A DNA stretch of 35,269 bases from assembly GCA_945882215.1 (NCBI GenBank), contig CAMCWM010000038.1:1-35269 (forward strand), given 5' to 3'. Numbering within the stretch: position 1 is the stretch's first letter; each line of letters opens with the position of its first letter. This document shows, piece by piece, positions 1 to 6,860 of this stretch. This DNA comes from Akkermansia muciniphila (GTDB lineage: Bacteria > Verrucomicrobiota > Verrucomicrobiia > Verrucomicrobiales > Verrucomicrobiaceae). Position numbers and translations under genes: made by a program. The notes under the pieces are model-generated. The model did no database searches and was not told the origin of the DNA. It saw only the letters and a program-made list of their open reading frames with translations.

Positions 1-131
1 AAGGGCGCACACTCAGCCAGATCACAAACGACTCGTGACGGCAAAGAAGGCTGGCTGGTTTCAGCAGGAAGCGCTGGTTTCTCTACTGGCGGTGCGGTTT
101 CGCTGTCGGTGATTTTAGTTGTGGGGAGCAT
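1..131 (-). CDS. Possible partial CDS, N-terminal 43 residues, runs off left edge
   Basis: From an ATG at 129-131 the minus strand stays open to the window edge. The translation begins MLPTTKITDSETAPPVEKPA and is rich in Pro, Glu and Thr, which suggests a disordered N-terminus. No domain is visible in so short a piece and I do not recognise it. It lies about 65 bases downstream of the stop of the 317-aa gene on the same strand, so the two could be co-transcribed. There is no clear ribosome binding site, but that is usual in this window. An open frame of 43 codons is weak evidence by itself. The alternative is plain intergenic DNA. Confidence 0.35.
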   Translation of the reverse strand, partial: MLPTTKITDSETAPPVEKPALPAETSQPSLPSRVVCDLAECAP

Positions 132-197
132 GACGGCCCAAGCGATAGACCAGCAGCTGCAGTCGAGACAGGGAACTGAATGTCCCCAAAGTGTGTC

Positions 198-1151
198 CTA
201 TTTTTTGAACTCCGCCCGAAGCCTGCTGAGGCGTTTCGCGCTCGTCTCAGGCACCCAGCCGAGTCCTTCACAAAGGAAGGCGTGCTTCTTCTCGCCTTTC
301 AGTTTGAGACGTCGGGTCTCCTGGTCGAGCTGCCGCAGTTTCTCAGCAAGCTTCATCCGCTCGGCTCGCCCCTCGGCGAGGGCAGAACCCTGGCGGCGAG
401 GGACACGAACACGATGCAGGCTGGCGATGGCATCCCAGCGGATGTCGCGCTTCGGATCAAACGACCAGTAGGAAGGAATGAGGATCATCGTGCCATACGG
501 CGTGATGTTGACGGCGAGCTTGAGCAGCAGCGGCTCGTCGTGCTGCATGCCGTAGAGATTCCAGCGTAGGCAGAAGGCATCGAACGCGGCGCGGAAGGCA
601 TCTGCCCGGCTGCGCAGGTTCACAGTGAACGTGGGGCGCAGGTTGCGCTCCGTGCCCATGGTGCGGCGGATCACGCCTTTGTAGTCGGCGCAGGCTTGAA
701 CATCGAACGTGGCTTTGATGCGTGACCACTGACTCTGTAGTTGTGGATCGGTGCGGATGGCGAGTTCAGCCTGGGAGAACTTGGCCTGTGTTTTAACAAG
801 GTTCTCGTAGCTGCCGGTCTGGACATGGCGCTCGTGATCGGCCACGGCCGCACAGATGGTTTCGTCTGGCGGTGCAGGCAGCAGGTCGATGATGAGGCAC
901 TGCTGACGGCTCAAGCGTTTGCCCTGTCCCAGAGCGGCAAGAAGGTCATTCAGCATCTCCTGGATGTTGAACGGCCATAGCGTCAGTGGAACGAACATCC
1001 AGTCGTAAAGCACCCGCAACCGCACTGCCGCCTCGTCCGGTAAATTTGGAATGGCGGCATGGTAACGGCGCAGAACATCCTCGGCCCATTCCGCAATGTG
1101 ATAAGCGCGGGCTTCGAGTTTCTTCAGGTCGCGCGCCAAGGCTTTCTTCAT
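198..1151 (-). CDS. Uncharacterised 317-aa protein
   Basis: I do not recognise a family. The protein has no signal peptide or membrane segment and looks cytoplasmic. Its N-terminal third is helical and rich in Arg and Leu. A middle part (about 180-235) has alternating hydrophobic residues ending in KLAVNITPYGTMILIPSYWSFDP, which reads like beta-strands. The C-terminal part from about 245 is highly charged and predicted coiled coil (ERMKLAEKLRQLDQETRRLK), followed by a short conserved-looking piece containing CEGLGWVPET. The start ATG at 1151 is the first in frame and has no strong ribosome binding site. It is divergent from the GIY-YIG gene at 1299, with 147 bases between them. A DNA- or RNA-associated role would fit the basic, coiled-coil C-terminus but is only a guess. 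Confidence 0.7.
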   Translation of the reverse strand: MKKALARDLKKLEARAYHIAEWAEDVLRRYHAAIPNLPDEAAVRLRVLYDWMFVPLTLWPFNIQEMLNDLLAALGQGKRLSRQQCLIIDLLPAPPDETICAAVADHERHVQTGSYENLVKTQAKFSQAELAIRTDPQLQSQWSRIKATFDVQACADYKGVIRRTMGTERNLRPTFTVNLRSRADAFRAAFDAFCLRWNLYGMQHDEPLLLKLAVNITPYGTMILIPSYWSFDPKRDIRWDAIASLHRVRVPRRQGSALAEGRAERMKLAEKLRQLDQETRRLKLKGEKKHAFLCEGLGWVPETSAKRLSRLRAEFKK

Positions 1152-1298
1152 GAGGTGGTGAGTTGAGGATGATGAGGCGTTCGTTAAACCATGCCGGGTT
1201 TACCGGCCAGTGACCATCAGTTTGCTCATACTGCTGAAATCCAAACACGCAGACTCCGGATTAAAATTGCCGCATAAACCGTAGTGTGTTAGTCAGGA

Positions 1299-1907
1299 AT
1301 GCCTTCTGCCTCACTCAATGAACGAATATTAAACTGTGCCGCCATGGAATCCCAGGAACTCATCATTCATATTGACTGGAGCGGTCCACACAGTCTCGAC
1401 GAGGTTGCATCGTTCAACGGTCCAGAGGACTTCGGTATCTACCAAGTGTACGGTGCGCACCACGTCTATGGCAGCGATGCGCTGCTCTATATTGGTCTGG
1501 CGGAGGGCCGAGAATTTGCAGTTCGTATGGAGGAGCACTGGGAATACCCCATGAATCACGATAAGGGGCGCCTTCAGGTTTATCTCGGGAGATTGTTCGG
1601 CGGTCCCACGCCTGATGATGCTACGTGGCGTCGTCATATCAAGCTCGCCGAACGACTACTCATCTATGCTCACAAGCCTGCATTGAATTCACAAATGGAA
1701 CTTGGCCAGTTGGAGCCGATACTTTGGCGCGTGCATGTTCTCAATTGGTCTCAGTATCGTGACCTCTTGCCAGAGGTTTCTGGCGCGCGTTGGACGGACA
1801 GATTTGAACACCTCCCATGCAAACCGCATTTCAGTACCGCTGATTTTACTCTTGCGCCCACTGAAGCCAGACAGAATGAGCAAATAAACGAGATTCTTCG
1901 TGCTTGA
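1299..1907 (+). CDS. GIY-YIG nuclease-fold protein
   Basis: The protein carries the landmarks of a GIY-YIG domain. GIY is at 46-48 and YIG at 64-66, followed by helix 1 with Arg76 and His80 (GREFAVRMEEH). Glu118 heads a helix (AERLLIYAHKPALN) that ends with the family's typical P-x-L-N at 127-130. In GIY-YIG enzymes the two tyrosines, the helix Arg and the Glu form the metal-dependent DNA-cleaving site, and all equivalents appear to be present. The N-terminal 40 residues and C-terminal 70 residues match nothing I know. No HNH, zinc finger or DNA-binding module is visible. The ATG at 1344 (residue 16) is an alternative start; an AGGA abuts the 1299 start too closely to help decide. Its base composition is visibly more AT-rich than the genes to the right, suggesting acquisition. 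Function in the cell is unknown. Confidence 0.75.
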   Translation: MPSASLNERILNCAAMESQELIIHIDWSGPHSLDEVASFNGPEDFGIYQVYGAHHVYGSDALLYIGLAEGREFAVRMEEHWEYPMNHDKGRLQVYLGRLFGGPTPDDATWRRHIKLAERLLIYAHKPALNSQMELGQLEPILWRVHVLNWSQYRDLLPEVSGARWTDRFEHLPCKPHFSTADFTLAPTEARQNEQINEILRA

Positions 1908-1929
1908 GAGTAGGAGGATCTAGTCCCCT

Positions 1930-2181
1930 CTAGCCTTTGCGTACTGAAGTATGCATTTTTGGCGCAACGAGTGCAGGCAGGCCAAGCCCCCGTCTCAAAG
2001 CAATGCCTATCCAGTGATCGAGTGCGGATGCCAGTTCAGCCATGGCGGTTTTTTTGTTTGAACCAGCGGCCAGCAGTCCGGCAAATCCTGCAATCTTCGT
2101 CGCATAACCCTCGTCGTCACCGAGATCAACAATCTCGACCATTTTCAAAGCCATTCGGCGGTATTTGAGAAGATTGTTCAT
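1930..2181 (-). CDS. HicB-like antitoxin-family protein (orphan)
   Basis: This is an 83-aa protein beginning MNNLLKYRRMALKMVEIVDL. Residues from about 17 follow the HicB/UPF0150 pattern: a strand, D-x-x-x-Y-x-x-x-I, then GFAGLLAAGSNKKTAMAELASALDHWIGIALRRGLGLPAL. The latter matches the usual 'G..a.G.T..EA...i..al..wi..a...G..iP' layout of the partial RNase-H-like fold. HicB proteins normally neutralise the HicA mRNA interferase, but no HicA-like reading frame lies next to it: the left neighbour converges and the right neighbour is glgE. The start is chosen at 2181, 10 bases after the glgE stop; a longer frame runs into glgE and is unlikely. Starts at 2154 or 2142 are also possible. It may be co-transcribed with glgE. 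Confidence 0.6.
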   Translation of the reverse strand: MNNLLKYRRMALKMVEIVDLGDDEGYATKIAGFAGLLAAGSNKKTAMAELASALDHWIGIALRRGLGLPALVAPKMHTSVRKG

Positions 2182-2191
2182 AAAGTGAACG

Positions 2192-4147
2192 TCACTGCTC
2201 CACCCGGAACACATGCATCGACACGCCGTTTGGATTGAGCGCGACGTAGTTGTTCGCGCCACGCCATTCATAGCTTTGATTGTGCATGAGGTCGGTGACC
2301 TTGAAAGGGCGGCTGCTGTCGAGGCCGAGGGCGGCGAGGTTGAGGTGCACCATGCTCATCACGGACTGATGCGCATCATGGCTGATGATGCAGAGGATGC
2401 GGTTGCTGAAATCGGGCGTGGATTTGCTGTAGCAGATGATCTGGCCGTGGTCGGAGCCGTGGAAGCTGAGGTTGTCGTAGAGGTGCAGCGCGGGGTTGTC
2501 ACGGCGGATGAGATTCAGTGTACGGATGAAGGCGGTGATGTTGCCGGGCTTGTTGTAGTCGCGCGGCTTGAGTTCGTACTTCTCGCTGTTGTTGTACTCC
2601 TCCTTGCCGGGATACGGGTCGTTTTCACACAACTCGTAACCGGAATACATGCCCCAGCTCGATGACAGCGTGGCGGCTAGCGCGGCGCGGATGCGGAACA
2701 TCTGCGGACAGGCGTTTTGCAGGTGCTCGGGCAGAATGTCCGGCGTGTTCGGCCAGAAGTTGGCGCGATAATACCAGCGCATGTCGCTCTGCGTGAGTTC
2801 AATGGCGTACTCGGTCAGCGCATGGCAGTTTTCGCGCCAGGTGAAGTAGGTGTAGCTCTGCGTGAAGCCGACCTTGCCCAGCACCTGCATCATCTTCGGC
2901 TTGGTGAAGGCTTCGGCGAGGAACAACACGTCGGGATCTTTGCGCTGGATGGTGGCGATGAGCTCTTCCCAGAATGCGACGGGCTTCGTGTGCGGATTAT
3001 CGACACGGAAGATTTTCACGCCGACATCGACCCAGTACTGCACCACGTCCGTCAGCTCCTTCCACAAATTGCGCCAGTCGTCGCAGTGGAAGTTGAGCGG
3101 GTAGATGTCCTGGTACTTCTTCGGCGGGTTCTCGGCGTAGCGAATGCTGCCGTCGGGGCGCTGATAAAACCACTCGGGATGATCTTTGACATAGGGATGG
3201 TCGGGGGAGCAGTTGAGGGCAAAGTCGAGCGCGATTTCCATGCCGCGTTTCTTCGCCTCCTTCACCAGCCACACAAAATCCTTCTCCGTGCCGAGCGCCG
3301 GCTCGATGGCGCGATGTCCACCCGCCGGACCACCGATGGCCCAGGGACTGCCGACATCGTCGGGATTGGCCGTGAGCGTGTTGTTTTTGCCTTTGCGGGC
3401 CGTGATGCCGATGGGATGGATCGGCGGGAAGTAGATCACATCGAAACCCATTTGCGCCGCGTGATCAAGACGTCCCAGGCAGTCGCGGAAGGTGGAATGC
3501 TTGTCACTGCGGCCTTCCGCACCGCGTGGGAAGAACTCGTACCACGCCGAGAATCGCGCGCGTTCACGCTCGACGATGACATGGAGCGCATCGGAGCTGG
3601 TGGCCTGGGTGCGGTCAGGATACTGGTCCATCAGGCTCTGCATCTCGTCGGATTGCAGCACGTCCATGATGTCAGAAGGAGCCACGGAGGTCAGCAGATC
3701 AGCGCAGTCTTCGAGTTGTGTCGCCGCCGCAGGCACGCCGGCGGCACGCGCACGTTTGGCGGCATCGCGCAGCAGCTTGGCGCCTTCCTGAGCTTCGATG
3801 GGCGCATCGGGATCCTTCGTCTGCACGCGCACGGCAAAGGTCTTCTTCCAGGAACGGAACGTGTCGCCCCATGCTTCGACGACGTATTCCCAGCGCCCGG
3901 CCTTTTCGAAACGACACTGCCCCTGCCAGCGGTCGTTTGACAGCGGCTTCATGGGCGCTTCAAACCAGCGCCGCGTGCCCGCCAGCCGCCAGCGCAGCAC
4001 CGCGCTCATCACATCGTGCCCATCCTTGAAAATGTCGCACCAGATGTCCAGCGGCTCGCCTATCACCCGTTTGACCGGATGCCGGCCCCCTTCGAGGCAA
4101 GGATAGAAGTTCTCGATGACGACGGTGGGGGCGTGGGAAGCAGACAT
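2192..4147 (-). CDS. glgE: Alpha-1,4-glucan:maltose-1-phosphate maltosyltransferase
   Basis: GlgE extends alpha-1,4-glucans by transferring maltosyl units from alpha-maltose-1-phosphate in the cytoplasm, in the trehalose-to-glucan (TreS-Pep2-GlgE) route. The 651-aa length is typical. The N-terminal beta-sandwich and helical domains span about 1-195. The GH13 barrel begins near FSAWYEFFPR (199-208). FPPIHPIG, ARKGKNNTLTANPDDVGSPWAIG and GGHRAIEPALGT are characteristic of GlgE rather than ordinary amylases. The expected nucleophile is Asp383 in FRVDNPHTKP and the acid/base is Glu412 in FLAEAFTKP. The C-terminal beta domain ends with MHVFRVEQ. No signal peptide is present. It follows the four-helix-bundle gene on the same strand and precedes the HicB-like gene. 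No treS, pep2/mak or glgB occurs in the window. There is no Shine-Dalgarno before the ATG. Confidence 0.95.
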   Translation of the reverse strand: MSASHAPTVVIENFYPCLEGGRHPVKRVIGEPLDIWCDIFKDGHDVMSAVLRWRLAGTRRWFEAPMKPLSNDRWQGQCRFEKAGRWEYVVEAWGDTFRSWKKTFAVRVQTKDPDAPIEAQEGAKLLRDAAKRARAAGVPAAATQLEDCADLLTSVAPSDIMDVLQSDEMQSLMDQYPDRTQATSSDALHVIVERERARFSAWYEFFPRGAEGRSDKHSTFRDCLGRLDHAAQMGFDVIYFPPIHPIGITARKGKNNTLTANPDDVGSPWAIGGPAGGHRAIEPALGTEKDFVWLVKEAKKRGMEIALDFALNCSPDHPYVKDHPEWFYQRPDGSIRYAENPPKKYQDIYPLNFHCDDWRNLWKELTDVVQYWVDVGVKIFRVDNPHTKPVAFWEELIATIQRKDPDVLFLAEAFTKPKMMQVLGKVGFTQSYTYFTWRENCHALTEYAIELTQSDMRWYYRANFWPNTPDILPEHLQNACPQMFRIRAALAATLSSSWGMYSGYELCENDPYPGKEEYNNSEKYELKPRDYNKPGNITAFIRTLNLIRRDNPALHLYDNLSFHGSDHGQIICYSKSTPDFSNRILCIISHDAHQSVMSMVHLNLAALGLDSSRPFKVTDLMHNQSYEWRGANNYVALNPNGVSMHVFRVEQ

Positions 4148-4163
4148 TGGGGAAGTTGGCGGT

Positions 4164-4191
4164 AGTTGACGATTGTTTACAGTTGTTGACG
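4164..4191. repeat. Left arm of inverted repeat around the four-helix-bundle gene
   Basis: This 28-base segment is the reverse complement of 4654-4681 with only two mismatches (26/28). It is built on a 10-base period with GTTGAC/GTTTAC cores (4155-4196), and lies between the glgE start (4147) and the stop of the four-helix-bundle gene (4199). Confidence 0.85.
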
Positions 4192-4198
4192 GTGGTTT

Positions 4199-4576
4199 TC
4201 AAAGAGCTTCCGCACGGCGCAGTTGAGAGTCGCGCAGGTTATGAATGCGCACGGCGAGGTCGTAGGCTTGATCGAGCAGTGAATCTGTGGCTTGAGCAGG
4301 GGCAAAGCCAAGATCGGTGGCAATGATCAGATCGGAGGCGGTTTCCATGAGTGAACCATGAGCTTGGTTCGAGAAATGCGCCTGATCCTTGAAGCTCGAC
4401 CTGCCGCATCCTTCTGCAAGGTTGTTGGCCACCGAAACCGCCGCACGCGTCATTTGGCTGGTCAGGCCAAAGCGTTCATCCTTCGGAAAACCACGCGAAC
4501 ACTGATACACGCCACCCACGAGCTTGCGCGCGTCCTGCCAAACTTCGAGCTTCTCGAAGGGAAACTGTTTTCGCAT
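4199..4576 (-). CDS. Four-helix-bundle protein (TIGR02436 / 23S rRNA intervening-sequence protein family)
   Basis: The 125-aa protein starts MRKQFPFEKLEVWQDARKLV and contains FPKDERFGLTSQMTRAAVSVANNLAEGCGRSS, then HFSNQAHGSLMETASDL. These are the hallmark segments of the S23/four-helix-bundle family, first noticed in intervening sequences of 23S rRNA genes. Relatives include the Avd accessory protein of diversity-generating retroelements. The biochemical role of free-standing members is unclear; nucleic-acid or oligomer scaffolding is suspected. The start at 4576 puts the conserved F-E-K-L-E-V-W near the N-terminus. The longer frame to 4642 begins with TTG inside a repeat and is less likely. 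Its striking feature is that both ends are bounded by the same inverted decamer-built repeat, so gene plus repeats form a 518-bp unit inserted between two same-strand genes. Confidence 0.88.
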   Translation of the reverse strand: MRKQFPFEKLEVWQDARKLVGGVYQCSRGFPKDERFGLTSQMTRAAVSVANNLAEGCGRSSFKDQAHFSNQAHGSLMETASDLIIATDLGFAPAQATDSLLDQAYDLAVRIHNLRDSQLRRAEAL

Positions 4577-4640
4577 GAGGTTTACGATGGTTGAATATCG
4601 TTTCCGAGCCAGCGACTTCGCCGCTTCGCCGTCTTGGAAC

Positions 4641-4681
4641 AACTGTCAACCATCGTCAACCACTGTAAACAACCGTCAACT
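4641..4681. repeat. Right arm of inverted repeat, decamer array
   Basis: Four contiguous decamers sit at 4641-4680: AACTGTCAAC, CATCGTCAAC, CACTGTAAAC and AACCGTCAAC. Positions 4654-4681 pair with 4164-4191 in inverted orientation (26/28). The array overlaps the C-terminal end of the isomerase gene: the TGA stop of that gene (4676-4678, minus strand) lies inside it. Confidence 0.85.
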
Positions 4682-5590
4682 CAACAAAGGGCGCAGCAGG
4701 TCGCAAATCTCCGGTACTTTGACGAACGGATCTTCCTTTGTCTCGAATTCGAGCGTGAACCAGCCCTGGTAGTTGGCGTCGCGCATGATCTGGATCACGC
4801 GCTTCACGTCGCTGGGTTCGGCATCTTTGGCTCCTTCACGTTTGATCTCCATCTTGAGCTGCACGTTGACCGCGTAGGGGGCGATCTTGGCGAGATCGGC
4901 GTAGGGATCGGCGGTGTGGAAGTTGCCGCTGTCGAGGTTGATGCCGGCCCAGGGACTTTTCGCGGCCTGCACCATCTTGATGAGGTTGTCCGGCAGTGCG
5001 ACGATACCGCCGTGGTTTTCGAGACCGAGGAAGACGCCTTTCTTGCCTGCGTAGTCGAGACACTCTTGATAGGCTTCGAGGCAATTGGCCACGGCCTCTT
5101 CCTCGCTGAGACTTTTCTCCTTCGCGCCTGCGAAGACGCGGATGTGTGGCGCACCCATGATCGCGGAGTAATCGATCCACTTTTTCGTGTAGGCGATCTG
5201 CTCGCTCAGTTTTTCACCTTTGGGCAGCGCGAAGTTGTTGCCGACCGCCGTCCCGGCGAGCTGCACGCCACGCAGGTAGGCGCGGCGCTTCACTTCGAGC
5301 AGGAATGCCTCATCAACCTCCGGCGGGAAGAAGTAGCTCGTCACCTCGGCTCCGGGCACGTTGTTGTCGCCGCACCAGTCGATGAAATCGAGGATGCTCC
5401 AATGCGGACGGTCGCCTTTCGGCTTCTGCTCCTTGTCGCGCATCCACTGGAAGTACTCGCGGAAGCTATAAGCCGCGACGCCAAGCTGCATGCGGCTTTT
5501 GCCGGGGCGCTTGATCGGCTCGATCGCCGGCAAAGTGGAGACGCTTAGCGCGCCAAGGCTGGTGGAGAGAAAATGACGACGTGAGATCAT
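4676..5590 (-). CDS. Tat-exported sugar phosphate isomerase/epimerase family protein (xylose-isomerase-like TIM barrel)
   Basis: The N-terminus MISRRHFLSTSLGALSVSTL has the twin arginines, F-L and hydrophobic stretch of a Tat signal, so the folded protein should be exported. The rest (about 33-304) is an AP-endonuclease-2-type TIM barrel: LGVAAYSFREYF, VPGAEVTSYFFP, FLGLENHGG and GINLDSGNFHTADPY. Likely metal ligands are Glu191, Asp220 and His225, with a late Glu in WFTLEFE. Members isomerise or epimerise sugars and hydroxypyruvate, or cleave modified sugars; the substrate here cannot be read from sequence. Planctomycetes and Verrucomicrobia carry many such exported paralogues. The last codons and TGA stop lie in the decamer repeat, so the repeat may have redefined the C-terminus. 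It is divergent from the esterase at 5642. Confidence 0.88.
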   Translation of the reverse strand: MISRRHFLSTSLGALSVSTLPAIEPIKRPGKSRMQLGVAAYSFREYFQWMRDKEQKPKGDRPHWSILDFIDWCGDNNVPGAEVTSYFFPPEVDEAFLLEVKRRAYLRGVQLAGTAVGNNFALPKGEKLSEQIAYTKKWIDYSAIMGAPHIRVFAGAKEKSLSEEEAVANCLEAYQECLDYAGKKGVFLGLENHGGIVALPDNLIKMVQAAKSPWAGINLDSGNFHTADPYADLAKIAPYAVNVQLKMEIKREGAKDAEPSDVKRVIQIMRDANYQGWFTLEFETKEDPFVKVPEICDLLRPLLS

Positions 5591-5641
5591 GGCGGGTGAA
5601 AGAACGGGTTGGAATGACAGGATTAACAGAACTCCCAGACC

Positions 5642-6838
5642 ATGAACAAGCTTTCTCTTTTCACCGCAGCCCTCTTTTTAACCGCCATTGCCCACGCCGA
5701 GCCTGCCAAGGTTCGCTTGTGGCCAGAAGGCGCTCCAGGCGCGAAGGGTGACACAGACAAAGACCAGCCCTTCATCAATGTCTGGTCTGCGGCGAAGGAT
5801 AAAGCCAATGGCGCAGCCTTTGTGGTGTGCCCGGGCGGCGGCTACGGCGGTCTCGCAGCGGATCACGAAGGCGTGCAGGTGGCGAAGTGGTTCAACGGCC
5901 TCGGTGTTTCGGCATTCGTGCTGCACTACCGCCTCGGCTCTGCGGGCTATCACTTTCCTACGCAGCTCATCGACGTGCAGCGGGCCATCCGCCATGTGCG
6001 GGCGAATGCGAAGCAGTACGGCATCGATCCAAACCGAATCGGCATCATCGGCTTCTCCGCAGGCGGGCATCTCACCTCGATGGCGGCCACGATGTTCGAT
6101 GAAAAGCCCGAGGGCATGACCAACGACGCTGTCGATCAAGTCAGCGCCCGTCCCGATGTCGCCGCGCCGACGTATCCGGTGATTTCCATGATCCAGGACT
6201 TCGGCCACAAAGGCTCGCGCAAAAACCTCCTCGGCCCGAACGACAACGACAAACTCGCCAAGCACGTCAGCACCGAAACTCGCGTCACCGCCAGCACACC
6301 GCCGACATTCATCTTCCAGACTGACGAAGACACCGTTGTGCCTGCCGAAAACGCCGTGGCCTTCTACCTCGCTTGCCGCAAAAACAAGGTGCCTGCCGAA
6401 CTGCACATCTATCGTCCCGGACCCCACGGTGTGGGCCTCTTTCTTGGCGATCCCGTGCTCGGAAGCTGGAGCGCTCATCTGCGCGACTGGCTGCGCAATC
6501 AAGGTTTCCTCAAGCCTGCCAAACGCACGGCTGTGGACGGGAAAGTCACTGTGAATGGCAAGCCCGTGAGCTGGGGTAGTGTGATCTTCACCCCGGAAGA
6601 TCCCTCCGCACCGGTGGCCTGCGCCCGCGTGATGGGCGGCAAATTCAAGCTCGACGAAAAGACGGGCCCCATCGTCGGCAAAGTCAAACTCACCGTTAGT
6701 TACAGTGCCGCCGACGTTCCTGGCCTCGAAAGCGCGGATGGAACGGTCACGACAAGCGAGCAAAAGCCCGGTGCAGGGGAGTGGAGCCTCGAAATCGGCG
6801 AGAACGCGAAGAACCTGGAACTCCAGGTCTCGCGTTAA
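5642..6838 (+). CDS. Exported alpha/beta-hydrolase (acetyl-xylan-esterase-like) with C-terminal beta-sandwich
   Basis: The signal peptide is MNKLSLFTAALFLTAIAHA. The catalytic domain (about 22-290) has the oxyanion segment CPGGGYGG (63-70) and the nucleophile elbow GFSAGGH with Ser139. The probable acid is Asp230 in DEDTVVP and the base His262 in GPHGVG. This is the BD-FAE/acetyl-xylan-esterase-like group, which removes acetyl or similar ester groups from plant or algal polysaccharides. Residues from about 297 to the end (KVTVNGKPVSWGSVIFTPED and onward) look like a carboxypeptidase-regulatory or transthyretin-like beta-sandwich, a common add-on in PVC proteins. That makes it longer than a plain esterase, about 290 aa. 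It is divergent from the sugar isomerase and converges on fabF with 22 bases between stops. Substrate is inferred only. Confidence 0.88.
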   Translation: MNKLSLFTAALFLTAIAHAEPAKVRLWPEGAPGAKGDTDKDQPFINVWSAAKDKANGAAFVVCPGGGYGGLAADHEGVQVAKWFNGLGVSAFVLHYRLGSAGYHFPTQLIDVQRAIRHVRANAKQYGIDPNRIGIIGFSAGGHLTSMAATMFDEKPEGMTNDAVDQVSARPDVAAPTYPVISMIQDFGHKGSRKNLLGPNDNDKLAKHVSTETRVTASTPPTFIFQTDEDTVVPAENAVAFYLACRKNKVPAELHIYRPGPHGVGLFLGDPVLGSWSAHLRDWLRNQGFLKPAKRTAVDGKVTVNGKPVSWGSVIFTPEDPSAPVACARVMGGKFKLDEKTGPIVGKVKLTVSYSAADVPGLESADGTVTTSEQKPGAGEWSLEIGENAKNLELQVSR

Positions 6839-6860
6839 CGACCTTCAAAGATCCGATGGA

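Noticed and set aside
946..1248. 100-codon minus-strand frame starting VFGFQQYEQTDGHW
   Set aside because: Its opening 30 residues look protein-like, but it then overlaps the 317-aa gene in another frame and turns into Arg/Ser-rich shadow sequence.
1908..1929. Possible terminator between the GIY-YIG and HicB-like genes
   Set aside because: Imperfect, short stem with no T-run on either strand.
2717..3940. 407-codon plus-strand open frame opposite glgE
   Set aside because: It is antisense to a confidently identified GlgE. The translation is rich in Val, His and Arg with no domain, as expected for the opposite strand of a GC-rich gene.
4164..4681. Possible CRISPR or diversity-generating retroelement (decamer repeats plus Avd-like protein)
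   Set aside because: Repeats are 10-base units without spacers, and no reverse transcriptase, template repeat or variable repeat is present in the window.
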